Assembly (NCBI RefSeq): GCF_000235365.1
Contig: NC_016454.1
Span: forward strand, 248,001-312,000
Direction of reading: 5' to 3'
DNA from: Eremothecium cymbalariae DBVPG#7215
Taxonomy: Eukaryota; Ascomycota; Saccharomycetes; Saccharomycetales; Saccharomycetaceae
DNA: 64,000 nt
This document shows positions 1-10,220 of the stretch, piece after piece. The notes beneath the pieces were generated by a model. It did not search any database. It was given only the letters and a program-made list of their open reading frames with translations, and was not told the origin of the DNA. A program made the position numbers and the translations under genes. Numbering within the stretch: position 1 is the stretch's first letter; each line of letters begins with the position of its first letter.

Positions 1-387
1 CGGCAGCCTTGTTTAATTCAGGTTAGGAGGCTGGAGGTAGATGAGGTGGGACAGAAGATAAGGATATGGTGGGATACAGTAGAAAGAACAGCGTCGGAAG
101 TGTCACGTGGAGAGAGTTCGACGGTGGACACCTCTGGTGAGGGCTGGCAAGGTAGTAGTAATGAGGAATTGTGGCGCAAGATTGGACAGCGGCCAGATGA
201 GAAGTGGATACGGAACTTGATAAGAGATACAAAAGTTAAGTCGCGCGTTGTGAGTGGGTTGTTTGAGTTCGAGCTAGATGTGAATAATGAGAAGATCAAG
301 CGCCATACGATTGACAATGTAGAGATGCTTGACGATGGAGAAAAGAAAATGGCTGCAAAACACGATTCCAGCCTATGTGCAGCTTAA
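1..387 (+). CDS. C-terminal part of an MCO32-like (YGR053C) mitochondrial protein, truncated by window edge
   Basis: Frame 1 is open from the first base to the stop at 385-387, giving about 128 C-terminal residues; the start lies outside the window. The tail carries a tryptophan-rich stretch (IRIWWDTVER), then a C-terminal core (SGLFEFELD and HTIDNVE) resembling the NTF2-like DUF2358 type of mitochondrial protein. It is convergent with the downstream kinase gene, exactly the arrangement of S. cerevisiae YGR053C (MCO32, mitochondrial, function unknown) and YGR052W (FMP48). The assignment rests more on this synteny than on recalled sequence similarity, so it is tentative. That it is coding is fairly safe: the frame is open, and the convergent 3' ends are about 330 bases apart. 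Confidence 0.55.
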   Translation, partial: RQPCLIQVRRLEVDEVGQKIRIWWDTVERTASEVSRGESSTVDTSGEGWQGSSNEELWRKIGQRPDEKWIRNLIRDTKVKSRVVSGLFEFELDVNNEKIKRHTIDNVEMLDDGEKKMAAKHDSSLCAA

Positions 388-720
388 CAATTTCGATATA
401 GCTTTGGATCTGTGAATAAAGAAAGGGCTGTTATTCGGGTTGTGCAGCTGGATTGCAAATTCGGTTAAACATATATACATATACACAAGAAAAAAGACAA
501 ATAGTAATCCACTGTTCAAATAATATAAAACACCCCCCCTCCCCTTTAATCTAGAAAGAGAGAGCCTTTTTATAGTTAAGCCTTATATATGACCTATATA
601 TTTCTATGTAGTAAGTGGGCTTTTTTAACTGTAAAAAATTTATAAATTATTAGTTAACATTAAAGCGGTTAGCCAACTGTCGTTTGATTGTCCCTATTAA
701 TAAATAATGATTATGTATCT
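388..720. other. Convergent 3' intergenic region
   Basis: About 330 AT-rich bases between two convergent stop codons, with TATATA and AATAAA-like stretches fitting yeast 3' end formation on both strands. No gene is seen. Confidence 0.7.
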
Positions 721-2187
721 TCAATATATCCATTCGCTGTATTTTGTTGCTGCATTACTGCTCGATGTCGTAGCCATGGCATTTAACGATTCTGGTAACT
801 CAACCGAGGACCAGCCTTGGTCCATTGAAGAAGTAACTCTTCCAGAGAGTGGTATGTTAGGAATAGAATTTGCCATTGTCCTTTGACTCTCTGGAGACTC
901 GAATGATTGCCGTTTGCTGATATCAGTAAGTGAAGCAGGAGTAACGTATTCCTTTTTGTTATTATCTTTCAACAGGTCTGCGCGGGCCTCATCCAGCCAC
1001 ATTGAAAGCATTGGGATATCGCCAAGTGTAAGTGAAGACAGAGCATGATTATTCAGCAACCCATTACTATCATTTGTATGATTTATATATTCGTTGTTGC
1101 TGTCATATGAGACGTAGTCGTAATCTGTTGGTGATAAAGCGGTGTTGTCCTCATTCTCTAAATCGTTGGATTTGGTAGTAGACCGTAATGGGAATTTTTG
1201 TTGTTGGACCAGCACTTCATTATCAAGTTGGGATAAAGGAGAACCATTTTCAGAGAGCTTCTGATCCAATTTAGTCCAAAAATGATACATACTCCTACGA
1301 GCAGGTTCCAAGTTAAGGAGATGTGAGACCACGATGTGAGCAACGGCACACAACGTGAGCCCGCGATCGCCTGGCAACTGTAGCCAGTAAGCAGGATCGC
1401 GAAACCGTGAGTATTTGCTCTTCTTTTTAAATGGTCTGTACCCCGTGGAAGATTCAGGTGAATCCCCCTTTGCCAATACTGGGTCTAGATAATATGAATT
1501 GATAAATTGACGAGGATTCCCTAAAAACAGCTCAAAGTTTTCGTTTTCCCCAGTTAATGAAGTCGTAGCTTTTAGAAACGGACATGAACCAAACATTGTG
1601 CATAACAGTGTGATTCCAAGGGACCAATAGTCTGTAGAAAATGTGTTATGGTACTGCCTAGAAAACGTCTCTGGCGCTAAATATTTCTCTGTCCCAATAC
1701 AATAATCCTGAGACATGCCCCCAACGTGTGACAAACCAAAGTCAGTCAACTTTACTTGCCCTTCGGCAGTAATGAGCAGATTTTCTGGCTTAATATCCCT
1801 ATGTGATACACCCAGAGAATGGCAGTACCTAATAGCGTTGCATATCTGGTACACTAGGGAATGGAAGTGAATTGTAACAGTAGGTTTTTCACGAATAGAC
1901 TTTATGAAGTCATATAAATCGCCGTTTGCACAATATTCCAACACAAACACGAATGCATCTGCGTTCTCATAAAAATTTATTAGCATACATATGTTCTCAT
2001 GCTTTCCCAATCGCTTTAAAATTGCATACTCATTGAAAACCATTGTGGTAATCTTACGCAATTGCTCTTTACTACCTTTTGGCTTCTTGACAAACTTCAG
2101 AGCAACCTCCTCTCCAGTTCGTACGTCAGTACCGTAATGTACAGTACTAAATGAACCTGATTGGAGCAGTCTACCTATATGGTACAT
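721..2187 (-). CDS. FMP48: Serine/threonine protein kinase, FMP48-like (YGR052W)
   Basis: Predicted 488 residues from the first ATG at 2187; the frame is open about nine codons further upstream but only from a TTG. The N-terminal half is a complete protein kinase domain: a glycine loop (LLQSGSFSTVHYG), the VALKFVKK lysine, the catalytic loop HRDIKPENLL, DFG as TDFGLSH, and APE as LAPETF. The C-terminal 180 residues are low-complexity, rich in Ser/Asn/Asp, without a recognised domain. FMP48 in S. cerevisiae is a mitochondria-associated putative kinase of 369 residues. The place between an ATG33/SCM4 gene and an MCO32-like gene matches YGR049-YGR053 order and is the main reason for the name. 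All catalytic motifs are present, so it should be active. No mitochondrial presequence is evident. Confidence 0.75.
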   Translation of the reverse strand: MYHIGRLLQSGSFSTVHYGTDVRTGEEVALKFVKKPKGSKEQLRKITTMVFNEYAILKRLGKHENICMLINFYENADAFVFVLEYCANGDLYDFIKSIREKPTVTIHFHSLVYQICNAIRYCHSLGVSHRDIKPENLLITAEGQVKLTDFGLSHVGGMSQDYCIGTEKYLAPETFSRQYHNTFSTDYWSLGITLLCTMFGSCPFLKATTSLTGENENFELFLGNPRQFINSYYLDPVLAKGDSPESSTGYRPFKKKSKYSRFRDPAYWLQLPGDRGLTLCAVAHIVVSHLLNLEPARRSMYHFWTKLDQKLSENGSPLSQLDNEVLVQQQKFPLRSTTKSNDLENEDNTALSPTDYDYVSYDSNNEYINHTNDSNGLLNNHALSSLTLGDIPMLSMWLDEARADLLKDNNKKEYVTPASLTDISKRQSFESPESQRTMANSIPNIPLSGRVTSSMDQGWSSVELPESLNAMATTSSSNAATKYSEWIY

Positions 2188-4224
2188 GTCTGTGTAGCCA
2201 ATTATCGCTGCCAAGATGATATAACATGAGCCCGGAAAGTTCTCAACTATGGCATCTCAACTGCTTCCAGCCCACCTGTGTCGACAGCTAGGGTGCTTAT
2301 ATATCATTTCTCTTCATCTACTAGACTGGGCATGGGGAGATGGTAAACATGCTCAACCTCACATACCGCAAGACGTAAAAACGTTCTTTGTCTTCTCTTT
2401 CTGTTTTTGTCTGGGTCTCGAGCCTTTGAGGGAGACGCACCATGGCTCTACTTGATTTACACGCTGTATTAGACTGCAGCACATACCATCCCAAAAACGG
2501 AAGTGCAAAACCTAAAAACAATTGCCGAGCAAACACCCAGAACACAACATCAACAGGTTGTCACCTCCCCAGTAATTAACAATTAACTGCTGACGCCTAC
2601 AGCTGAGGAGAGCGAGCATTTGCCCGCCCATTCATTCTTCCCCTCTACTCCCCTACTTTTCTCCTGATAAGCTCCCATACCCATATATAACAATAAACAA
2701 TGAGCCCTTGCGTCCTCTAAACCATATATTATTGCCATCTCTACCTCGACCTCAATTGTTTCTCGAGGTCCACTGTATTAACCGGAAAAAACTGGCGCTC
2801 AATTCCCCTGGCTTTTTTCGCTGCTTCTCCTCTTCTTTCTTCAGCACCATCCATCTATTGTAACCCGACTATAACCCCCTTATTATACTCTTTTTGTTGG
2901 TGTGCCTTTTGCCTTTTACTTATTCCATCATTAACATTCTATTTTTTTTTTATGTTACCTATGATGAAGTAATACTACTCAGCCCGCTAGTGAACCTCTA
3001 CGGCTCGAGAAGCTCTGGAAAGAAAATTGACACAACTCAAGACAGCACAGGTGTTTTACTCATACCTGTGGCAATACACTATTTTACTATATATCTAACG
3101 TCAATCATAGTGCTCCGGCCGTGCCTCGCCGCCCTACCTTATACTCTTAACTGAACCAACCTTTTAGAATATGCTTTGTTTTATATTTGATGCCCTTTAT
3201 TTTCTCGAGCAACATAATGTACTGCGCGATTGTCTTGGGCAAAAAAGAAACGCTCGACAGTTGCGTGCATTTTTTGATGCACATTTCAATTAGGTACATA
3301 TGACACCCAAAAGAGCCTGAAAAACCAGAAGAAGAGTTCTCTGATTGTCTAAAAGTGCCTGTATTTCCGAATTATCGTGCATTGCACTGGAGGCGGGGCT
3401 TAATTCCATAGTCCGTTCCGAAGGAATGCCGGAATGGGCCGGACAGACCAGATTCTGTATTTTGAAGTTTAATGAAACATCACTATAGCGTTTTTGAAAA
3501 GTAGTAAAGTGGAGTATGGAACATGCGTGGGTTAGTTCATAGTCGTAGGAGATAACTACGCCTCGGAGTTTACTTAAAATCTCGGAATTAAGGCATTAGA
3601 TGGCATATTGTATTGATGGTTTTTGCTTGATTCATATCTGACTCGAACCAGATGTTCTGGAACGTGAAGTGAAGTGGAGATTCAGTCTAGTCGGGGGATA
3701 ACCAGAGAAGCTATATTTTCTACAAACACGGAAGCCAGTTGAAGACCGTTTCCAGTGGTAGCGCGAACAATTGGCTTTTACTTCAGGCGTGCCTCCGATA
3801 CTCTCAGATGTATTGTCACTGTCGTCTTCGCCACATCCTTCTCTTCCGTTTCGATTCTTCCCCTCATCCTATACGTCATGCATTTACTGGCGAGATTACG
3901 AACTAACGCACATATAGTAAAGCACAAATTACATAATATACTGCCATTACTTACCTAAGAAAACAAACATTGGGACAATTTTATGGGATAATTGGATAAT
4001 AATAAAACACCAATCAAGGAGCCTCATTTTCTGTCTGACGGATTTACTCACGTCTGGTTTCTATGTAGCAGAGAAGCCATATCTCGAAGACATGAATACA
4101 GAAGTGCCTTGCAGGCTGTTCGTCGAATCCAAAGACCACCGAAAAAGTCTCTTCTCTCCTTTCTCTCCCGCCGTGTCTACTTATATTCCCTCTTATTGTG
4201 CAAATATCTGCCGATGATTACTGT
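2188..4224. other. Long intergenic region, no gene recognised
   Basis: About 2 kb between the kinase start and the ATG33 stop. Only short open frames occur here, several lacking an ATG, and none resembles a family I know. There is a polypyrimidine-rich stretch around 2700-2900 typical of a yeast 5' leader, and an inverted repeat TTCCG...CGGAA near 3415-3435. It is large for this gene density and could hold a non-coding RNA or a decayed gene. Confidence 0.5.
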
Positions 4225-4956
4225 TTACAATGTCTCCCCAAGGCATCCAACCACGCAAGCTGTAAATAGCAGTGCTGAGCTCGCAACAGTGATGTATCTG
4301 CCAACAAAATATAGCAACGTCACCACTTTTGAGGGCTCGCACTCTGAACCACCATCATCGCCACGTGGAATCTTGGAATCGGAGCCTGCAATCTTGGCGC
4401 TAGTTTCTTCCTGCTGTGCCAAGTCCACAATGCTATCCTCTGAGATAATATCGTCATGTTCATCGCTTGTACTCAATCCACCTTCTTCTTCCGCCTCAGA
4501 AGTAGCCCCCGCAGCTGCCCCACCCACATAGGACTGCCCTGGAACAGGGAAAATTGGCATACACTTGCTGCAAGAACTGCTGCTAAACTCCACCTTGACG
4601 GCTCCGCTTTCTAACAGCCATGTCAAAGGCAACCCAACAAGACAGTACAACAGATACGGGTGTCTCCAATACGTTGGCGCCCCGAAATATGATACTCCAA
4701 AGAAAACCGTAGATACCGCCGCTAATGCACCCGTCACCCAGCTATATAGCCCCAGCCCTTCCCCACTGCTCGCACCGGTCGCACCAAAGTTCCCCTCCTT
4801 CATCCCATTGGAAGCATTATCACCTCCCTCTCCATCAGTACCATTATACATCAAAGACTTGGGCGTTAGGATCAAATTCTTCGTCACAACCATCCCTGTG
4901 TAGATCCCCAACGCCGTTGTCGCTATACTTTTGGTAACCACCAAACAAACACTCAT
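4225..4956 (-). CDS. ATG33: ATG33/SCM4-family mitochondrial outer membrane protein
   Basis: Predicted 243 residues. The N-terminus MSVCLVVTKSIATTALGIYTG and the central FFGVSYFGAP..RHPYLLY signature match yeast Atg33 (YLR356W) and its paralogue Scm4 (YGR049W). Four hydrophobic segments are visible: the N-terminus, about 75-95, about 105-120 and the last 30 residues. Between the third and fourth is an acidic, Ser-rich loop. Atg33 is a mitochondrial outer membrane protein needed for mitophagy in S. cerevisiae. A single gene here stands for both paralogues. It is divergent from ILV5, as YLR356W/YLR355C are. The loops rich in Gly, Ser and Glu make it longer than Atg33 (197 residues). Confidence 0.88.
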   Translation of the reverse strand: MSVCLVVTKSIATTALGIYTGMVVTKNLILTPKSLMYNGTDGEGGDNASNGMKEGNFGATGASSGEGLGLYSWVTGALAAVSTVFFGVSYFGAPTYWRHPYLLYCLVGLPLTWLLESGAVKVEFSSSSCSKCMPIFPVPGQSYVGGAAAGATSEAEEEGGLSTSDEHDDIISEDSIVDLAQQEETSAKIAGSDSKIPRGDDGGSECEPSKVVTLLYFVGRYITVASSALLFTACVVGCLGETL

Positions 4957-5296
4957 ATTTGGCCTTGTAGCGCGCGATAAACCCTCTTCTTCAGATTAAA
5001 TCCTTTGAAACCTATAAATACCTGCCAGGTGGAATCTCCGATATGTATATAATTCTTTTGGCGTGTGTCGCTAATTTTCTCTGCCACTAACGCTGTAATG
5101 TAATTGTGCCTGCGAGCCTCTGACAAGTAGTGTTCCGATTGCCTTACGGTTCCTTTTGATCTTTGACTATTCGTGTGGTTGCGGTAGAGAGATAGAGAGT
5201 GTGTGTGTACCATCAGCAGTAAAGAGGCGACTGACGTACAACATTTGGGAGGTGGCGACCCCCGGCCACGGAACGGGCCGGAGAGCGAGGGGTAGT

Positions 5297-5349
5297 CACG
5301 TGCAAAGCACGTGATATAACCACGTGACACAGTTCTCTATTTTCACGTG
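5297..5349. promoter_or_regulatory. Cluster of four CACGTG motifs
   Basis: Perfect CACGTG palindromes begin at 5297, 5308, 5321 and 5344, so four sites lie within 53 bases. CACGTG is the core bound by yeast bHLH factors such as Cbf1, Pho4 and Tye7. Which factor acts here cannot be told from the sequence. Confidence 0.75.
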
Positions 5350-5589
5350 ATACTTGAAAATATTCCGGTTCCTGTAAAACCCGTGTACCAAATAAAAGCA
5401 AGCACAACCTCAATGTGCCCAGCCTGGCAGACTCTCAGAAAATCCGAGGACTCCTCTCTCAACCCATGCATTGGATAAGAGTCATATTAACAGTTCCACG
5501 CCAAACCCTTACGTGCTTACCGCCAGGGTCAGCTTTCCCGTAACATACACCACGTTATTCCATACCGCACACCACCGCCCGCGCTGCTG

Positions 5590-5596
5590 TGAGTCA
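5590..5596. promoter_or_regulatory. Gcn4-type site TGAGTCA
   Basis: A perfect TGAGTCA, the palindromic Gcn4 consensus, about 240 bases upstream of ILV5. Branched-chain amino acid genes are known Gcn4 targets in S. cerevisiae, so function here is a reasonable inference. Confidence 0.6.
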
Positions 5597-5834
5597 GACA
5601 CCGCGCAAAAGCTGAAAAGAAAGCAAGTATTTAAATAGGAACCATTGGCACGTCGAAAAGGTCGTAAGTGTTCTGGCGAATTCACATTCATTGGTTCTTA
5701 TCATACAAGAGCGGGACGCATTAGCATCATATAATTCGAGTCACATTACGTAGATTCGGTTACCAAACAAGCACGCACAAACACAACACACAGCTGGTTA
5801 GTTTTGCTAGTTTCCTGTTTATTGATTTTATAAG

Positions 5835-7034
5835 ATGTTGAGAACGGTAGCAAGACAAGCGGTATTGAGATCACGTGGTGGGGAAGTTGCCAGGAGGGCG
5901 ATGTCTAGTTTCGTGGTGTCTGGGTCGAACCGGACATCACGGGCGCGGGGTTCGGTCGCTGGGGCGCCTTTGGTGATGTCACGTGGTTTGAAGGAGATTA
6001 GTTTTGGTGGTACCACTGAAACGGTGTATGAGAGAGCAGATTGGCCCAGGGAGAAGTTGCTGGAGTATTTCAAGAATGATACGATAGCTTTAATTGGTTA
6101 TGGGTCTCAAGGATATGGACAGGGGTTGAATCTGCGTGACAATGGGTTGAAGGTTATCATCGGTGTGCGCAAGGACGGGGCTTCTTGGAAGGCCGCTTTG
6201 GAGGATGGGTGGGTTCCTGGAGAAACGTTGTTTGACGTGATGGAGGCTGTTCAGAAGGGTTCGATTGTGATGAATTTGCTTTCAGATGCAGCTCAGTCTG
6301 AGACGTGGCCTAAATTGAGGCCATTGTTGACCAAGGGTAAAACTTTGTACTTTTCTCATGGGTTTTCGCCTGTTTTCAAGGATTTGACGAAGGTTGAGCC
6401 TCCAAAGGACATTGATGTGATTCTTGTTGCTCCTAAGGGGTCTGGAAGAACTGTCCGGACATTGTTTAAGGAGGGTCGCGGAATCAACTCTTCGTATGCT
6501 GTCTGGAACGATGTTACTGGTAAGGCGCACGAAAAGGCTCAAGCACTTGCTGTTGCTGTCGGGTCTGGGTATGTGTACCAAACCACTTTTGAAAAGGAGG
6601 TGAATTCTGACTTATATGGTGAAAGAGGTTGTTTGATGGGAGGTATTCATGGTATGTTTTTGGCGCAATACGAAGTGTTGCGTGAAAATGGTCATTCGCC
6701 ATCTGAAGCATTCAATGAGACTGTCGAGGAGGCTACTCAGTCTCTGTATCCCTTGATTGGCAAGTATGGTATGGACTACATGTATGATGCTTGTTCTACC
6801 ACTGCGAGAAGAGGTGCTCTAGACTGGTATCCTATCTTCAAAAAGGCTTTGAAGCCTGTGTTCCAGGATTTGTATGAGTCCACCAAGAATGGTTCCGAGA
6901 CCAAGAGGTCTTTGGAGTTTAACTCCCAGCCAGATTACAGAGAGAAACTGGAGGCTGAATTACAGACTATCAGAAATATGGAAATCTGGAAGGTTGGTAA
7001 AGAGGTTAGAAAGCTAAGACCTGAAAACAATTGA
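5835..7034 (+). CDS. ILV5: Ketol-acid reductoisomerase, mitochondrial
   Basis: Predicted 399 residues, against 395 in S. cerevisiae. It converts acetolactate and acetohydroxybutyrate to the dihydroxy acids with NADPH in the second common step of valine, leucine and isoleucine synthesis. The first ~45 residues are rich in Arg, Ser and Ala with no acidic residue until later, a typical matrix-targeting presequence. The Rossmann loop GYGSQGYGQGLNLRDNGL binds NADPH. The class I reductoisomerase core with the conserved acidic metal ligands follows (ERGCLMGGIHG; NETVEEATQSLYPLIGKYG). In yeast the protein also helps package mitochondrial DNA. It is co-oriented with TAL1, as in S. cerevisiae, but a peroxiredoxin gene intervenes. 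Confidence 0.97.
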   Translation: MLRTVARQAVLRSRGGEVARRAMSSFVVSGSNRTSRARGSVAGAPLVMSRGLKEISFGGTTETVYERADWPREKLLEYFKNDTIALIGYGSQGYGQGLNLRDNGLKVIIGVRKDGASWKAALEDGWVPGETLFDVMEAVQKGSIVMNLLSDAAQSETWPKLRPLLTKGKTLYFSHGFSPVFKDLTKVEPPKDIDVILVAPKGSGRTVRTLFKEGRGINSSYAVWNDVTGKAHEKAQALAVAVGSGYVYQTTFEKEVNSDLYGERGCLMGGIHGMFLAQYEVLRENGHSPSEAFNETVEEATQSLYPLIGKYGMDYMYDACSTTARRGALDWYPIFKKALKPVFQDLYESTKNGSETKRSLEFNSQPDYREKLEAELQTIRNMEIWKVGKEVRKLRPENN

Positions 7035-7566
7035 AGTTGTTTTAATTTATTTTTATTTCGTTTCATTTCATTATCTTATTCCCCCATTGTCATCTTGAAT
7101 TGACGTGTATATTAGACTGTACCAGGGCAGAAGATTACCCCGTATAATAGTCCATCACTATGCATCCTGTTGTTCAGTACGTAAATAAACATATATATAG
7201 TACATACTGGGTTCTCCTTGGGGAGTCCTAGTATCCATCATAGCTTCAGAATGTTTAAATTGAATAAACGGACGAGCTACTTAACTCATTACAGCCCTCT
7301 CAGAGGTTCTGCTGATCGCAGGTTTTTCAGCTTAGGATCGAAAATTAAAGAAACCACCTAGTTTTATTTTATAGCGCAAGTAAAACCAAAACCGGGAGCT
7401 TTACCTCAAAGCCACACTCTCAAAAGAGGCCTCCGCTACTAGTCGCCACCATTATCATATATAAGCACGTTCATTGAGCCAGTCCATATCAACCAACCGT
7501 TCATTAATTTAGGAAACGTTTAAGTAACAGCAACAACAGCTAAAAATACAAATCTTCATATATATA
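7035..7566. other. Intergenic region ILV5 to peroxiredoxin
   Basis: About 530 bases holding the ILV5 terminator and the peroxiredoxin promoter. TATATAA-type stretches lie at 7455-7465 and just before the ATG. No gene is seen. Confidence 0.6.
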
Positions 7567-8250
7567 ATGGCAACTCAACTTCGGCCACAAGTTTACCTTG
7601 GATCCAAGGCACCAAACTTTCAAGTCCAAACCTCCCAGGGTCCTATAGACTTCTACGAATACATCGGCGACTCATGGTGTATGTTCTTTTCCCACCCAGC
7701 AGATTTCACGCCAATTTGCACCACCGAGATAGGTGCTCTGGCCTCGTTATCCTCAGAATTCGCATCTAGGGGCTGCAAACTGCTGGGCCTATCCACCAAC
7801 AACAAAGCTACGCATCTGAAATGGCTCAGAGATATAGAAAGAATTACAGGCTCTAAAGTCGATTTCCCCCTTATTTGCGACCTCGACCGCAGAATAGGCA
7901 TGATGTTCGGAATGATCGATCTACACTCCTTTGATTCAGAGGGTAAGCCAACCCCATTTCGATCCGTCTTCATAATAGACCCCAAGAAAATCGTCAGGTT
8001 GGTACAGATATACCCTCTATCTACAGGTAGAAACACCGCTGAAATGCTCCGCTGTCTTGACTCCCTCCAACTAGTCGACAGAACAGACCACCATTTCATA
8101 ACCCCTGTAAACTGGATTCCGGGAGATGATGTCGTCCTGGCACCTGAAATTGACCACATAACAGCTGAAGAAAAGTTTCCTCGACACAGAACTATCCGTG
8201 AATACCTTAAGTTTGCCCCTATCGACCCGGACACACTCCAGAGCCATTGA
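7567..8250 (+). CDS. 1-Cys peroxiredoxin, Prx1/Prdx6 type
   Basis: Predicted 227 residues. The peroxidatic motif HPADFTPICTTE places the active cysteine at residue 51 with P44, T48 and the downstream Arg typical of peroxiredoxins. The long C-terminal part (PVNWIPGDDVVLAP) is that of the 1-Cys Prdx6/Prx1 subfamily, which reduces hydroperoxides with an external thiol. S. cerevisiae Prx1 (YBL064C) is 261 residues with a mitochondrial presequence. This protein starts almost at the fold, so it has no visible targeting signal and is probably cytosolic. No such gene lies between ILV5 and TAL1 in S. cerevisiae, so it is either an additional paralogue or a transposed PRX1. The divergence from Prx1 favours the former. 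Confidence 0.85.
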   Translation: MATQLRPQVYLGSKAPNFQVQTSQGPIDFYEYIGDSWCMFFSHPADFTPICTTEIGALASLSSEFASRGCKLLGLSTNNKATHLKWLRDIERITGSKVDFPLICDLDRRIGMMFGMIDLHSFDSEGKPTPFRSVFIIDPKKIVRLVQIYPLSTGRNTAEMLRCLDSLQLVDRTDHHFITPVNWIPGDDVVLAPEIDHITAEEKFPRHRTIREYLKFAPIDPDTLQSH

Positions 8251-8785
8251 AAGTTCAACCTAATCCCCCATCCCCCGTTGTTACTTCACACCTCCCGTGC
8301 TCTTTTCATTTTCTAACCATATTTACTGTGGCACTACATTTGCTACATATCCCTAATTAAACTGTGTCCATTAGAACCTCCAACGCATTTGGTGTGTGAA
8401 CATGCGTCTGTGTGCGTCTCACTACTGACACACCCCTCTTTTCCCCCACACCGATCCTAAGTTCAAGGCACTTTCTTGTACCTGATCCAAGGCACTTTCC
8501 CTTTCTAACAGAGCAAATTCCTGTACCTCCACCGTCTGAAATACGGTGGTTTTGCTGGTTTCTTATACTGATTGAACGACTCTGCTCTTTCTGTTGAAGA
8601 AAGCCAATTTGTAAGCCAAAAGTTTTTTTCAAAACGCACTTGGTTTAAACCAAGAACCTTTTCAATTCCATACCACATAATTCTGGAAGGTGTCTTGTTA
8701 TATATATATCTTCCTGTTATTATCAGTTATATATATATTCAGAAAAGGTGCTATAACCAATTGAATTGAAAATAAAATATCAAAA
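8251..8785. other. Intergenic region, TAL1 promoter
   Basis: About 535 bases. It contains a short direct repeat (CAAGGCACTTT twice, near 8464 and 8489), C-rich CCCCT elements (possible stress response elements) and TATATATAT tracts about 80 bases before TAL1. No gene is seen. Confidence 0.5.
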
Positions 8786-9802
8786 ATGGCAGAACCAACT
8801 CAGAAGAAACACAAATCAGATGATGGCGACAATTCCCTTGAGCAACTAAAGTCGAGTGGTACTGTAGTGGTTGCGGACACTGGTGATTTTGAGGCGATTG
8901 CTCAGTTCACGCCACAGGATGCAACGACCAATCCTTCTTTAATTCTGGCAGCAGCTAAGAAGGAAGGATATGGAGAATTAATTGATGTAGCAGTTCAATA
9001 CGGTAAGAAGCAAGGTGGTAGTTTGGAAGAGCAGACTGAGGCTGCCGTTGACAGATTGCTGGTTGAATTTGGTAAGAAGATTTTGGAAGTTGTTCCAGGT
9101 AGAGTTTCTACGGAGGTTGATGCTAGATTATCGTTTGATACCGAGGGTACTGTTAAGAAGGCTTTGGAGATCATTGAGTTGTATGCAAAGGATGGTATTT
9201 CGAAGGAGAGGGTTTTGATCAAGATTGCGTCGACTTGGGAAGGTATTCAAGCTGCCAAGGAATTGGAGTCCAAACACGGTATCCATGTGAACTTGACTTT
9301 GTTGTTTTCGTTCCCTCAAGCAGTGGCAGCAGCTGAGGCCAACGTGACTCTGATCTCCCCCTTTGTGGGCAGAATCCTTGACTGGTACAAAGCTTCTACA
9401 GGTCAAACCTATACTGCGGAAACTGATCCAGGTGTGCAATCCGTCAAGGAGATCTACAACTACTACAAAAGGCACGGCTACAAGACCATTGTCATGGGAG
9501 CCTCCTTCAGAAATGTTGGTGAAATCAAGGCGTTGGCTGGTGTTGATTATTTAACCATCTCGCCCGCATTGTTGGAAGAACTCATGGGTTCAGATGAACC
9601 TGTTCCAAGGGTTCTCGATGCCCAGTCTGCTAAGGAACAAGGTGCAGAAAAGGTTTCCTACATCAACGATGAAGCTAAATTTAGACTTGATTTGAACGAT
9701 GACGCTATGTCTACAGAAAAGCTCTCTGAAGGTATCAGAAAGTTTTCCGCTGATATCGTTACCTTGTTTGGTCTAATCCAAGCTAAGATTCAGGGCCAAT
9801 AA
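8786..9802 (+). CDS. TAL1: Transaldolase
   Basis: Predicted 338 residues, against 335 in S. cerevisiae. It moves a dihydroxyacetone unit between sedoheptulose-7-phosphate and glyceraldehyde-3-phosphate in the non-oxidative pentose phosphate pathway, in the cytosol. The class signatures are clear: [10 protein letters not shown] near the N-terminus, and [12 protein letters not shown] containing the Schiff-base lysine. [28 protein letters not shown] and [11 protein letters not shown] follow. A short polar N-terminal lead ([10 protein letters not shown]) precedes the barrel. In S. cerevisiae the gene was duplicated as TAL1 (YLR354C) and NQM1 (YGR043C). Here it lies next to ILV5 (YLR side) and MTE1 (YGR side), as expected for the unduplicated ancestor. 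Confidence 0.97.
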   Translation: MAEPTQKKHKSDDGDNSLEQLKSSGTVVVADTGDFEAIAQFTPQDATTNPSLILAAAKKEGYGELIDVAVQYGKKQGGSLEEQTEAAVDRLLVEFGKKILEVVPGRVSTEVDARLSFDTEGTVKKALEIIELYAKDGISKERVLIKIASTWEGIQAAKELESKHGIHVNLTLLFSFPQAVAAAEANVTLISPFVGRILDWYKASTGQTYTAETDPGVQSVKEIYNYYKRHGYKTIVMGASFRNVGEIKALAGVDYLTISPALLEELMGSDEPVPRVLDAQSAKEQGAEKVSYINDEAKFRLDLNDDAMSTEKLSEGIRKFSADIVTLFGLIQAKIQGQ

Positions 9803-10220
9803 AGATTATCTTAATATCCAACTTTTCGTTTTTACCGTGTGCCTCGTACACCTCTTTCCTGTCAACTACATGGACAGACGGACAGGTGCCACCAAAAATG
9901 CCTAAGTAGCTATTATTACTGATGACTTAAATAAATATATATGTACTTGCATATACTATTTGGGCACCTGAATGCAAATTGAAGTGCCCTTCGATAATTA
10001 CACCACAAACTCACGCTTTTTCAACAAGTTTGTAGAAGAGGCCACACTTTCCGACATCGGCCTTAGCGTTGTTGAGAGTCGCTATACAGTAAACCGGACT
10101 TGATACCCCAACACCACAACCACAAGTCCGGATGCATTCAAGTACCACCGCAGTGCTCGTGTATACCTTGGTTCTCCGTTCTCGCAACATTCGGTTTCCT
10201 TCCATTCCCATCTAGGGCTT
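9803..10220. other. Convergent region between TAL1 and the Zn2Cys6 gene
   Basis: About 420 bases. Two overlapping short minus-strand frames (within 10011-10264) have no recognisable homology. They could be decayed downstream sequence of the Zn2Cys6 gene, but I see no convincing motif. Confidence 0.4.

Larger units (their letters stand above)
4957..5834. promoter_or_regulatory. Divergent ATG33/ILV5 promoter region
   Basis: About 880 bases between two divergent starts. It holds a tight CACGTG cluster (5297-5349), a perfect Gcn4-type site (5590-5596) and a GC-rich inverted repeat, CCGGCC at 5262-5267 and GGCCGG at 5276-5281. The Gcn4 site sits about 240 bases upstream of the ILV5 ATG, which fits amino acid control of that gene. 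Confidence 0.6.

Noticed and set aside
3640..3680. ACTCGAACCAGATG resembling a tRNA T-arm
   Set aside because: No matching acceptor, D or anticodon arms on either strand.
3992..4531. 179-codon plus-strand frame at the ATG33 3' end
   Set aside because: Its second half is antisense to ATG33 and the first half has no recognisable domain.
7653..8258. 201-codon minus-strand frame over the peroxiredoxin
   Set aside because: Antisense shadow; the plus-strand peroxiredoxin has a full active-site motif.
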